Positions 15,406 to 23,000 of a DNA stretch of 35,876 nucleotides are shown here, piece by piece. Numbering within the stretch: the stretch's first letter is position 1; every line of letters begins with the position of its first letter. The position numbers were made by a program, and so were the translations under genes. The stretch is from Cumulibacter manganitolerans. Its GTDB lineage: Bacteria > Actinomycetota > Actinomycetes > Mycobacteriales > Antricoccaceae. Location: contig NZ_WBKP01000040.1 in assembly GCF_009602465.1 (NCBI RefSeq), positions 1 through 35,876 on the forward strand, written 5' to 3'. The notes beneath the pieces are model-generated. The model had not been told where the DNA came from and did no database searches. It was given only the letters and a program-made list of their open reading frames with translations.

Positions 15406-17169
15406 TCAGTAGCCGGCGTACTCGTTGGTGATCGGGCTCGTCGCGGCGGGCTCGAGGAGCTCGGCCATGTCGGTACGGCCGACGCGTGCGCCGGCCCAGC
15501 GCGGGTAGGGGTGCTCGTCGGTGTCGAACACGCTGGTGTACCGACGTACGGACTCCATCGCCGCCGGCAGGTCCCAGTGCGGCTGGATGCTGCTGACGGA
15601 GTGCCAGGCCTCGTCCTGGTTCGGGACGACCACCGACGGCGCTGCCTGCAGCCGCAGCGCGTCGCCGGTGAGCTCGGCGAGCAGCTCGCGCTCGTCGGGA
15701 TGGCGCAGATTCGGGTCGGCGAGCCCGGCGCGGGAGTACTGCGAGGGATGCTGCGCCGTGATCAGCTGGCCGCCAGCCCGCCGGAAGTCGTATCCGCGTC
15801 GGGACGGGCGCTTCGTGATCGTGATGCCGGCGGCGTGCACGACGACGTGGTGGTGCTGGCACAGCAGCAGCATGTTGCACACGTCCGTCGGGCCGCCCAG
15901 GCTCCACCGCACGATGTGATGCGCGTGCAGGCGGGTCGCTCGGGTGCAGCCGGGGAATCGGCAATGCCGGTCGCGCGCCTTCAGAGCCCGTTTCTGGGCC
16001 TTGGTCGCGAGGCGACGCTCGCGGCCGAGGACCAGCACCTCGCCGTCGGCGCCGGTGACTACCGGCTGCACGACACCGGTGCACGCGATCCGCGCCGCGG
16101 TGGTCGCCGCCAGCCGGCCGACCGGCTCCGCCCACGTCGAACCGCCGAATCGATCGGCGTCCGCCGCAGCAACGGCGTCGGTCGCATCGGCGTCGCGCGT
16201 TCCCGCGGGAACGTCGTCGTCCGGCGCGGCAGCGTCGCGGAGGTCACGCTCGTCGATGTGGACGACGACCACATCGCGGTCCTCGCCGGACACGTCGGCC
16301 GGGCCGGAGTCGATGAATCCGCGGGCCACGTCCACCAGGGCGTCGGCCAGCGTGAAGGCCGGCACGGGCGCCTCCGCATCGGGCGTTCCCGCGGGAACGT
16401 CCTCCTCGAGAACCGACTGCTCCTCACCGGCCTGGCGCGCCGCCGCCGACCGGTATCGCACGGTGGCGATCTCGAGGGCGTTCAGCACGATGGCGGCCTC
16501 TTCCGGCGGCAACCAGGCGCTGATCTGGATGGTCCCGTCGGGTAGCTCGCGATGCGTGACCCGACGCGCCTCCTCGGCGACCAGCCGCTGGCTGCGCCCG
16601 GCGCGGAACCCACGCACCGCCCGTTCCAGCTGTGCCGCGGTCATGTTCCGGGCGACCTCCACGAGCGTCGCCTCGTCGATCAGACCGGCGAGCCGGGTGC
16701 ACTCGCGCGCCTTGCTGAACGACAGCAGGCCGCGCCCGAACGCCTCGGCAACCAGCGGCATCACTCGCAGCGCGCGGGCGATCCGCACGTGCTCGCGCGC
16801 GGCGCCGGGGCTCATCGAGCACGAGAACGCGAGCCACTTGGACGTCGACTCGATGTTGTAGTGGTCGGCGCCGCGACGGGCGTCGAACACGCCGACCATC
16901 TCGATCCAGGCGGCCGTCGTGACCGCGACCTTCGCCGCGCCGGTGATGATCCGCGCGGCCAGCACCTCCGCCTCGTGCTCGGCAAGATGGTTCGTCATGA
17001 CCCCGGCCGCCTCGGCGCGGGCCGCGAACGCCGCCGTCTCCGCCTCGGTCGGTACCTCCTGGCCGAGCTCGTTGATGTTGATCCCCACGACAACCGCCCC
17101 CGGTTCCCAGATCGACTGCTCCCCACCGACGCTACGCACGGCCACCGACAGAATCCTTGCGGCGTTCAT
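15406..17169 (-). CDS. DUF222 and HNH endonuclease-domain protein (13E12 repeat family)
   Basis: A protein of about 587 residues. A helical DUF222 domain lies in the N-terminal half (HYNIESTSKWLAFSCSMSPGAAREHVRIA region). An acidic linker contains two near-identical DVPAGT motifs. The HNH domain is CRFPGCTRATRLHAHHIVRWSLGG...LLCQHHHVVVH, with its Cys pairs and HH. Proteins of this family are multi-copy in actinobacteria, and in M. tuberculosis their genes (REP13E12) serve as prophage integration sites; nuclease activity is inferred from the HNH motif. The start is uncertain: ATG 17169 is used, ATG 17220 would leave only 17 bases to the divergent gene, and GTG 17088 has the best Shine-Dalgarno. 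The DVPAGT codons coincide with the palindrome of the 4.9-5.6 kb repeats. Confidence 0.85.
   Translation of the reverse strand: MNAARILSVAVRSVGGEQSIWEPGAVVVGININELGQEVPTEAETAAFAARAEAAGVMTNHLAEHEAEVLAARIITGAAKVAVTTAAWIEMVGVFDARRGADHYNIESTSKWLAFSCSMSPGAAREHVRIARALRVMPLVAEAFGRGLLSFSKARECTRLAGLIDEATLVEVARNMTAAQLERAVRGFRAGRSQRLVAEEARRVTHRELPDGTIQISAWLPPEEAAIVLNALEIATVRYRSAAARQAGEEQSVLEEDVPAGTPDAEAPVPAFTLADALVDVARGFIDSGPADVSGEDRDVVVVHIDERDLRDAAAPDDDVPAGTRDADATDAVAAADADRFGGSTWAEPVGRLAATTAARIACTGVVQPVVTGADGEVLVLGRERRLATKAQKRALKARDRHCRFPGCTRATRLHAHHIVRWSLGGPTDVCNMLLLCQHHHVVVHAAGITITKRPSRRGYDFRRAGGQLITAQHPSQYSRAGLADPNLRHPDERELLAELTGDALRLQAAPSVVVPNQDEAWHSVSSIQPHWDLPAAMESVRRYTSVFDTDEHPYPRWAGARVGRTDMAELLEPAATSPITNEYAGY
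16199..16212. repeat. Palindrome GTTCCCGCGGGAAC inside the HNH gene, site 1
   Basis: A perfect 14-bp palindrome that with flanks shares 25 identical bases with the centre of repeat copies 1 and 2. In the HNH frame it encodes part of DVPAGT. Confidence 0.7.
16385..16398. repeat. Palindrome GTTCCCGCGGGAAC inside the HNH gene, site 2
   Basis: A second perfect copy, 186 bp (62 codons) from site 1 and in the same reading frame, again encoding DVPAGT. Confidence 0.7.
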
Positions 17170-17237
17170 GCCCTGGTGCAGGCCCGATTCCGGTGCGACA
17201 CTGACCGCACGGAGATCCATGCGGGAAGGCGGCCGTC

Positions 17238-17744
17238 ATGCCGAGCGACTTCACGATCGTCCAGGCCGTCCGGCAGCGTTTCGGTGACGCCGATCCCGAT
17301 TTCAGCCTCGCTCAAGAGGTGGAGGCGCCGTTCGTCGGCGCCGCGAAGGACTTCCCGTTCGTGTGCCCTGGCGTGGACTCGCGCGAGATGGCCCTGCTGC
17401 AGTTCGAGTCGCTCGGTGTGCAGGCAGGCTCGTTCCAGCCGTTCGTCGTACCGCAGCCGCCACCCAGGAACATTCTCCGCATCAACGGCGTGGACATCCC
17501 CGGCGGGATCACCCCTGCGGCCGCGGAGCGCATGGGCGGCCAAGTCCAGCATTTCTGGAAGAGCCACACCCTTCTGGTGCCCGCCGACGTCCTTCGTGAG
17601 CAGAACGTTCTGCACATCGCCGCGGTCAAATACAGCCTGACCACAAATCAGGCCAACCTCGACAACTTCATCATCGACAACGTCGTCGTGCACTTCAAGC
17701 TCCGCGCGGGCGGCACCAGCCGTCCTCCGGTCGCGCACGGCTGA
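17238..17744 (+). CDS. Small protein of unknown function, possibly a beta-sandwich
   Basis: A 168-residue soluble protein with no signal peptide or membrane helix, beginning MPSDFTIVQAVRQRFGDADP. The C-terminal half has alternating hydrophobic strands and the sequence EQNVLHIAAVKY...NLDNFIIDNVVVHFK. That pattern is reminiscent of galactose-binding/jelly-roll domains (an N-V-L-I strand then D-N-F-x-I-D-N-V-V), but this is only an impression. The ATG at 17238 has GGGAAGG upstream. It is divergent from the HNH gene and followed after 107 bases by the LLM oxidoreductase. I do not recognise the family. Confidence 0.75.
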   Translation: MPSDFTIVQAVRQRFGDADPDFSLAQEVEAPFVGAAKDFPFVCPGVDSREMALLQFESLGVQAGSFQPFVVPQPPPRNILRINGVDIPGGITPAAAERMGGQVQHFWKSHTLLVPADVLREQNVLHIAAVKYSLTTNQANLDNFIIDNVVVHFKLRAGGTSRPPVAHG

Positions 17745-17851
17745 ACCGGTCGGCCGATTGGCATGCGCGCCGCCTGGGCGAGTGCGTAGCGTGAGCCTCG
17801 GCTGCGGTGGCGCCGTGCCGCCGATGGCCGGGACTGACCGAGGAGAGATCG

Positions 17852-18811
17852 ATGACGAAGTTCGGGGTGTTCGTTCCACAGGGGTGGCGGCAGGACCTGG
17901 TCGACGTGCCGGACCCCGCCGAGGCCTTCGACGCGATGGTGCGCGTCGCCAAGGAGGCCGACGCGGGGACCTGGGACTCGATCTGGGTCTACGACCACTT
18001 CCACACGGTGCCCGAGCCGACCGAGAACGTGGTGTTCGAGTGCTGGACGTCGACCGCCGCGCTGGCCCGCGAGACGTCCCGGGTGAACGTCGGGCAGATG
18101 GTCGGCTGCAACGGCTACCGCCAGCCGTCGCTGTACGCCAAGACCGCCTCCACCGTCGATGCCATGTCGCACGGCCGGCTGTACGCCGGGATCGGCGCCG
18201 GCTGGTACGAGCACGAGTGGAAGGCATACGGCTACGAGTGGACCGACATCCCGCCGCGGATGCGCGCCTTCCGGGAGGCGGTCGAGATCATCCACGCGAT
18301 GTGGACCGAGGACGCGCCGACCTACGAGGGCAAGCACTACCACATCGACAAGCCGATCAACCTGCCGAAGAGTGCCGCGCCGGGCCGCAAGGTCCCGCTG
18401 TGGATCGGTGGCGGGGGAGAGAAGGTCACCCTCAAGCTCGTGGCGCAGTACGCCGACGCGTGCAACATCGGCGCCGGCAAGCCCGACCTCATCCGCCAGA
18501 AGCTCGGCGTGCTAAAGGGGCACTGCGACAAGCTCGGCCGCGACCTCGGCGACATCACCGTGTCGACGAACATCATGGCTTTCCCCACTGCCGACGGCGA
18601 CGGGTTCGAGGCCGCCTCGGCCAAGGCGCGTGGCAGCCGGTGGAGCGCCGACGAGTGGCGCGAGACGATGGCGCTCGGCGCCGATGCGATCAAGCAGCGC
18701 ACCGAGGCGGCCGTCGAGGCAGGCGCCGACTACATCATCTACTACGTGCCCGGCCTGGCGTACGACGACGAGATCCTGCCCGCCATGCAGGACATCATCT
18801 CCGGCTACTGA
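17852..18811 (+). CDS. LLM-class (F420- or FMN-dependent) oxidoreductase
   Basis: A 319-residue luciferase-like monooxygenase TIM-barrel protein. It starts MTKFGVFVPQGWRQD and contains WDSIWVYDHFHT (DH motif at the first strands), GQMVGCNGYRQPSLYAKTAS, the signature SHGRLYAGIGAGWYEHEW (GR...GIGAGW), and VPLWIGGGGEKVTLKL (WIGG, cofactor phosphate binding). In actinobacteria most members use coenzyme F420, but FMN users exist and the sequence alone does not decide. The ATG at 17852 is supported by AGGAGAG; an in-frame ATG 45 bases earlier lacks a ribosome site. The substrate is unknown. It forms the left border of the accessory block. Confidence 0.9.
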   Translation: MTKFGVFVPQGWRQDLVDVPDPAEAFDAMVRVAKEADAGTWDSIWVYDHFHTVPEPTENVVFECWTSTAALARETSRVNVGQMVGCNGYRQPSLYAKTASTVDAMSHGRLYAGIGAGWYEHEWKAYGYEWTDIPPRMRAFREAVEIIHAMWTEDAPTYEGKHYHIDKPINLPKSAAPGRKVPLWIGGGGEKVTLKLVAQYADACNIGAGKPDLIRQKLGVLKGHCDKLGRDLGDITVSTNIMAFPTADGDGFEAASAKARGSRWSADEWRETMALGADAIKQRTEAAVEAGADYIIYYVPGLAYDDEILPAMQDIISGY

Positions 18812-18908
18812 GGGCTTCGGCTCAGCCCATCGTCCGGCGCCGTCGATCCCTGATGGATGATGTCGGCGGGACCGGTACCGCGCCTATCGCCACGCGGCAG
18901 GATAAATG

Positions 18909-18926
18909 TATCCGCGAACGCGGACG
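18909..18926 (-). terminator. Possible terminator hairpin after the selenoprotein gene
   Basis: TCCGCG and CGCGGA (18911-18924) form a tight hairpin. On the minus strand it is followed by an A/T-rich stretch (TACATTTATC). It lies 20 bases past the TAG of the selenoprotein gene. There is no long T-run, so the call is weak. Confidence 0.35.
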
Positions 18927-18944
18927 TTATTGGGCCTGCAATGC

Positions 18945-19910
18945 CTACAGGTACTGCAGTGCCTGGGGATCGCGCGCGTGCTGTAAAAGCTGAAGCGCGG
19001 CCGTCACCACCTCGCGCTGCCGGAGCCGGTCTGCGACCGGGCCGATCGTGCGACCGATCAAGTGCGGGGTGACCAGCACGCGCGGCACGCGTAGGCGCCC
19101 GGCGATGTGGGCGAACGCGCGCACGTACACCGACACGGTAGCGATTCCCGCTGCCTCCAGAGCCCTCGCGACGAGTCCGACCGACTCGTGGCACACCGGT
19201 CAAGTAGCGACCAGCAGGCAGGCGTCGACCTCTTCAGCGACCAGTTGCTCGGCCCACTGGGGCGCAACCCGGTGCTGCAGGCGACGTTGGGACGTGGCAC
19301 CTGTGAACGCGTAGTGGTTGTCGGCGAGCAGGATCTGCCCCGCGTCCTGGAGCTCGCGCAGGACGGCCAGGGGAAAGACCGTGCCGGGATCGCGCTGCGC
19401 GGTCCGGGCGTCGTAACCGGGATGACGGGCCGTCAACTCGGTGTCCGGAGTGTCCTTGGGAAGGCGAGACAGCGTGGGCGTGCCGCGCAGGAAATCGTTG
19501 ATCATGCTCAACGATTCCTGTTGGGTGGGGCCGTGAGGGCCCATCGGGTCATCCCCGACGCGGAAGACGCCGCCAGCGGAGATCAGTGCGAGTCGCATCC
19601 CGGCCAGGTCACCGGTGACCGGAGTGAACGGTGCGTCGGTCACCGTCGGTGTGTCGTCACCGGCGTACGCGGTGACTTGCGCCTGGTACACCGCGTCCCG
19701 GACCGGTTCGAGGTCGCCGGTGTCGAAGGCCTCACCCAGCGCGGCGAGTACGCCGGCTACGGCGTCGGCAGCAGCTGCATCGCTCAGCTTGGCAAGAAAC
19801 TTGAACTGCATGTCGGCGTGCTCGCCGTAGAAGAACGACCGGCGGAACTCCTCGAACGACAACGCGGGTTGAGAGTCCTCATGGCCGTGCGGGTCGGCAT
19901 CTGTGTTCAT
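18945..19910 (-). CDS. Selenoprotein of the GrdB/PrdB (glycine/sarcosine/betaine/D-proline reductase B) family, with in-frame UGA as Sec
   Basis: Read through the TGA at 19200-19202, this gives 321 residues with Sec at position 237. The N-terminal part has the family pattern SFEEFRRSFFYGEHADMQFK, then RLALISAGGVFRVGD, HPGYDARTA, and PLAVLRELQDAGQI. The active site reads LLVAT-U-PVCHESVGLVARALE, a UxxC redox motif (C240). The continuation AGIATVSVYV...PRVLVTPHLIGRTIGP is typical of the C-terminus. Stopping at TGA would delete the active site. A SECIS-like hairpin follows the TGA. The ATG at 19910 has AAGGAG. Sec synthesis genes are not in the window. Such proteins occur in aerobes, where the substrate is unknown; the classic members reduce glycine or proline anaerobically. 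A rare TTA codon sits at 18984-18986. Confidence 0.88.
19171..19202 (-). promoter_or_regulatory. Sec UGA codon (19200-19202) and bacterial SECIS-like stem-loop (19171-19189)
   Basis: Seventeen bases after the TGA lies the loop of a perfect 7-bp stem: ACGAGTC, loop GGTCG, GACTCGT (minus strand). The apical GGTC is the sequence recognised by SelB in the E. coli fdhF SECIS, where the loop starts 18 bases after UGA. Position, stem and loop all fit a bacterial SECIS inside the coding sequence. Confidence 0.85.
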
Positions 19911-19981
19911 GGTTGCTCCTTGGTCGGTGTCGTGAGATCACCGACTGGTTGGTCGATCGAGTCTCGATGTGATCGGGGTCG

Positions 19982-20677
19982 TTAGCCGGCCACCGCGCGT
20001 AGCCCGTGGGGATCGAGTACAGATATCCGGCCTCGGCCCAGGGCGATCAGGCCGCTGCTCGCGAGGTCGCCGAGCACTTTCGTGGTGGTCTCTCGGGATG
20101 TCCCGGCGAGCGCGGCGAGCTGTTCGTGCGTGATCCGCACGTGGCCGCCGCGTAGCCGGCTTCCTCCTTCGGCCAGAGTCGCCACTGTCCCGGCCACTCG
20201 CTGCGGCACCGACTTGAACACCACGTCGCTGAGCCGCTGCTCGAGCTCGCTGAGCCGGCGGCCCATGGTCTCGGCGATGCGCGCGGCGATCCGAGGATCA
20301 CCGAGCAGAAACCGGCGGACGTCGGCGCAGCTCATCACACACACGACGACCTCCTCCATCGCCTCGGCGAATGAGCCGTGCATGTGCTGGCCTACGGTCA
20401 CCATCTCACCGAAGATGGTCCCCGGCTCGAGGATCGCCGTGGTGAGCGCGCGGCCGTCCTCGGACACCCGGAAGATCCGGACCCGGCCCTTTTTCAGGAT
20501 GAACAGGACCTCCACGGGGTCGTGGGCAGAAAAGATGAGCTCGCCGGCGGGGTAGGTCCGCACAGGTGCGGCCTGCGCCATCGACTGCATCTCCTGCTCA
20601 TCCAGGTCGCAGAAGATATCAACCTCCGACATGCACCAAACCCGCTCCGGGTCATTCACTGCCTCGTGCATCTGCAT
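19982..20677 (-). CDS. Crp/Fnr-family transcriptional regulator
   Basis: A 231-residue regulator. A cyclic-nucleotide-binding-type beta barrel spans about residues 20-135 (IFCDLDEQEMQSMAQ, YPAGELIFSAHDPVEVLFIL, LEPGTIFGEM). It is followed by a dimer helix and a C-terminal winged helix-turn-helix (ITHEQLAALAGTSRETTTKVL). The barrel lacks an obvious cAMP phosphate-binding RSA motif, and two cysteines lie near the N-terminus (C15, C23), so a redox or other signal is possible but unproven. The ATG at 20677 has GAGAGGA four to five bases upstream. The selenoprotein gene starts 71 bases after its stop on the same strand and DUF427 lies upstream, so it is a good candidate local regulator. Confidence 0.9.
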   Translation of the reverse strand: MQMHEAVNDPERVWCMSEVDIFCDLDEQEMQSMAQAAPVRTYPAGELIFSAHDPVEVLFILKKGRVRIFRVSEDGRALTTAILEPGTIFGEMVTVGQHMHGSFAEAMEEVVVCVMSCADVRRFLLGDPRIAARIAETMGRRLSELEQRLSDVVFKSVPQRVAGTVATLAEGGSRLRGGHVRITHEQLAALAGTSRETTTKVLGDLASSGLIALGRGRISVLDPHGLRAVAG

Positions 20678-20790
20678 GTCGTCCTCTCGTCGGCCAGGAC
20701 CCCAGGGTCGGGTCTGACCGGCGATCATCTCAAGTCTCTCGCCGCTGATACACCCGCCTGATGCGTGCCTGACCAATATCATGCCGCTGT

Positions 20791-21246
20791 TCACATCGCC
20801 ACGCCGGCTCGCACATAACCGGGCGCTGCGTGGCTTGCCGCAGGGATGACCTCGGCTTCGGCACGGTGCCGGTTCTCGGCCGCGAAGATCACGGAGCGCA
20901 GGTCCATGTCGACGACCACCACATCAGCGTTGTATGCGTCATCAGTGGCCGCCGCGCGGGACGGGCGGACCTCGACCCCGTTCCAGAAGGCGACACGCCC
21001 TTTGATCTTTCGGGCGATAAACGACGGTTTGGGATAAGTCCAGGCGGCATCCAGGTTCACTGCTTCGCCTACCGCGACCGTGTAGTAGCTGGCCTTCCCC
21101 TTCCATGGGCAGATGCTGGTAGTGGAACTGGGCCGTAGGTGTTCACGACGCAATGACTGCTCGGGAAAGTAGTGGTTGCCTTCGACAACGACGGTGTCGT
21201 CGCTATCGGCGATCACGGTGTCCTGGAACACGGCCTGCATCCTCAT
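20791..21246 (-). CDS. DUF427 domain protein
   Basis: A 151-residue protein. Its core matches DUF427: FPEQSLRREHLRPSSTTSIC, PWKGKASYYTV, AAWTYPKP, IKGRVAFWNGVEV, i.e. the conserved S-x-C-x-W-K-G and W-x-Y-P-x-P motifs. The fold is a small beta barrel and its biochemical role is not established. The C-terminal 35 residues (ENRHRAEAEVIPAASHAAPG) are an extra tail. ATG 21246 has GAGGGA six bases upstream. A short ORF ends 13 bases before this start. It is followed by the Crp/Fnr gene (113 bases). Confidence 0.85.
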   Translation of the reverse strand: MRMQAVFQDTVIADSDDTVVVEGNHYFPEQSLRREHLRPSSTTSICPWKGKASYYTVAVGEAVNLDAAWTYPKPSFIARKIKGRVAFWNGVEVRPSRAAATDDAYNADVVVVDMDLRSVIFAAENRHRAEAEVIPAASHAAPGYVRAGVAM

Positions 21247-21259
21247 GGTGTTTCCCTCA

Positions 21260-21349
21260 CTAACGCGGTGCCTGGCGGCAGCCATACTCGACCAGCGACG
21301 ATCGCACTGACGGCGCGGCCGGAAGATCGGGGACGGGAATACGTGGCAT
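21260..21349 (-). CDS. Candidate 29-residue peptide ORF upstream of DUF427
   Basis: ATG at 21349 with GAGAGGA eight bases upstream reads MPRIPVPDLPAAPSVRSSLV and nine further residues, ending at TAG (21260). The stop is 13 bases before the DUF427 start, so it could be a leader peptide coupled to that gene. The peptide is proline-rich with one cysteine and no membrane segment. Support is only the ribosome site and spacing. Confidence 0.4.
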   Translation of the reverse strand: MPRIPVPDLPAAPSVRSSLVEYGCRQAPR

Positions 21350-21612
21350 AGCAGTGATCCTCTCGATGAAACGGCCTGTGCGACTCGACGCTAGACCGAC
21401 CACAGTCACCGCACCGTGGGCGTGCTCACATAACGGCGCGAGTGGAGGACAAGAGCAGTTGCACTGGCAGCACTGCGTCACCCATGGCGCAGCTGAATCG
21501 GTGATGTCGCAGGTGAGTGCCCTGGACGTCTGCGACACCCTCGACATCGCCGGCCGCCCGAGGACCACCCCGACGCCATCCGGGGAATTCACGTCACCGG
21601 CTGATTGTCGTT
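21350..21612. other. Intergenic region with an 8-bp inverted repeat
   Basis: About 260 bases between the SRPBCC stop and the small ORF, less GC-rich than the neighbourhood. TGTCGCAG (21505-21512) and CTGCGACA (21530-21537) form a perfect inverted repeat with a 17-base spacer, usable as a hairpin or regulator site. No gene is convincing on either strand. Confidence 0.35.
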
Positions 21613-22191
21613 TCAACCTCCCGGCTGGTGACTGGGGCCCGCGCGTCGTTCGCTTTCGGTCTTGATCAGCTCGAGGGAGGCCTCGACCGCCGTGGTCCAG
21701 CTGCGGGCGACCACGTCGCCCCATAGCTCGCCGAGGCGGCCGAGGTCGGTGCCGAGCTCGCCGGTGTAGGTCAGCCGTGTCCCACGGCCGCACGACTCGA
21801 GATCGAAGGTCTCGGTGACCACAGGGACGGGACCTCGCACGAGGCGGAACCTGACGCTGGCGGGTGGGTCGAAGCGGACCGTTTCCACGGTCACCGCAGT
21901 CAGCCGATTGCCGACCGCCGTGTAATGTGCCGCGAGCACCATCCGTTCGGAGCGCTCGAGGATGTGGACCTTTTCGGCCATCGCACGCGGCCGTCGCTCG
22001 GCGTACGGCGCCACCGTCATTGCATACACGACGTCCCGGGGAGCGGCGATGTCCACGGTGATCGGTCCCAGCGGGCGGGTGCGCCGTCCAATGTCGAGGT
22101 GCAGGCTCAGCCGACCGGTTATCACCCCGACGTACGCCGCGGCGCCGCCGGGGCCAGCGGCGACCGCCGCGAGTAGCGTCGTCACGCGCAT
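21613..22191 (-). CDS. SRPBCC-family (START/polyketide-cyclase-like) protein
   Basis: A 192-residue protein. The first about 30 residues (VTTLLAAVAAGPGGAAAYVG) are small and hydrophobic and may be a signal or anchor. The rest is a helix-grip SRPBCC domain: ITVDIAAPRDVVYAMTVAPY, the usual first strand and helix, then alternating strands (RFRLVRGPVPVVTETFDLES, GTRLTYTGELGTDLG) and a long last helix. This fold binds lipids, polyketides or other hydrophobic ligands. The ATG at 22191 has GGAGAA four bases upstream and overlaps the end of the methyltransferase gene by ten bases; a GTG at 22185 gives a four-base overlap. It is the last gene of the radical SAM operon. The ligand is unknown. Confidence 0.8.
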   Translation of the reverse strand: MRVTTLLAAVAAGPGGAAAYVGVITGRLSLHLDIGRRTRPLGPITVDIAAPRDVVYAMTVAPYAERRPRAMAEKVHILERSERMVLAAHYTAVGNRLTAVTVETVRFDPPASVRFRLVRGPVPVVTETFDLESCGRGTRLTYTGELGTDLGRLGELWGDVVARSWTTAVEASLELIKTESERRAGPSHQPGG

Positions 22192-23000
22192 GGCTTCTCC
22201 GCGACGATGAGCGCGTATCCCAGCGCGCCGTTCTCGACGGCGTGCTGCGTCGCCGACAGGATCGGGCGTATCCGGTCGAAGTCCAGGCCGAGTGCCGCCG
22301 CGCGGTCCCGTTGCATCATCCGCAGCAGTTCGATGCGGGCGGCGATCTGCAGCACCATCCGGTCCAAGGCCTCGCGGTGCGGTTCGACCAGCCTCACCCG
22401 TAGTCCGTGAGCGGTCAGCAGTGCCTCGTACTCCTCCGCGGGGCGGGCGTCGGCCACGCACCCGATCCAGGCGCCGAGACCCGTCAGCTCGGCCGGGAGG
22501 CGGTCCCGGTCCGCGGTGACGTCGCTGATCCCCACCCGGCCGCCCGGCCGCAGCACCCGGGCCATCTCGGCGACGGCGATCGGCTTGTCGGGAAAGGTGC
22601 ACAGAGCGCACTCACACACGATGACGTCCCAGCCCGCATCGCCGAGCGGCAGCGCCTCGGCGTCACCATGCTGGAACCGGGCCCGCTCATCGATCCCCGC
22701 GGCCTCGACGGCCGCGGTGGCGCGCGCGACGTTCGAGGCCGACAAATCGATGCCGTCGACGATCGCGTTGTACTCCTGGACGGCGAGCAGGGCAGTGGTG
22801 CCGACGCCGCTGGCGACGTCAGCCAGCCGTTCGCCGGGTTGAAGGTCGACCGCGTCGAGCAGTCTGCGGGTGAGCTGGGTGCCGCCGGGGTGGTAGGAGG
22901 TTCCGAGCAGCATGCTGACGAGGTCGGAGGAGTAGCCGGTGGCGCAGCAGGCTTTGATCCGAGCTGCACCCAGGCCGTTGGTGAGATCTGCGCCGTTCAT
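22182..23000 (-). CDS. SAM-dependent methyltransferase resembling arsenite methyltransferase (ArsM-like)
   Basis: A 272-residue class I methyltransferase. Motif I is LADVASGVGTTALL (about 59-72), the acidic loop is DGIDLSASNVARA, and HGDAEALPLG is motif II. The region VCECALCTFPDKPIAVAEMARVL then RPGGRVGISDV, and the later GAWIGCVADARPAEEYEALL, align in pattern with the two conserved cysteine regions of bacterial ArsM. An additional CC pair is at residues 18-19. Arsenic methylation is therefore possible, but a sulfur, selenium or lipid substrate cannot be excluded. ATG 23000 overlaps the TGA of the radical SAM gene (ATGA), so the two are translationally coupled, and its own stop overlaps the SRPBCC gene. 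Confidence 0.85.
   Translation of the reverse strand: MNGADLTNGLGAARIKACCATGYSSDLVSMLLGTSYHPGGTQLTRRLLDAVDLQPGERLADVASGVGTTALLAVQEYNAIVDGIDLSASNVARATAAVEAAGIDERARFQHGDAEALPLGDAGWDVIVCECALCTFPDKPIAVAEMARVLRPGGRVGISDVTADRDRLPAELTGLGAWIGCVADARPAEEYEALLTAHGLRVRLVEPHREALDRMVLQIAARIELLRMMQRDRAAALGLDFDRIRPILSATQHAVENGALGYALIVAEKPCA

Noticed and set aside
18945-19196. Separate small gene starting at MCHESVGLVARALE
   Set aside because: It is the C-terminal part of the selenoprotein, in the same frame after the TGA, with no ribosome site of its own.
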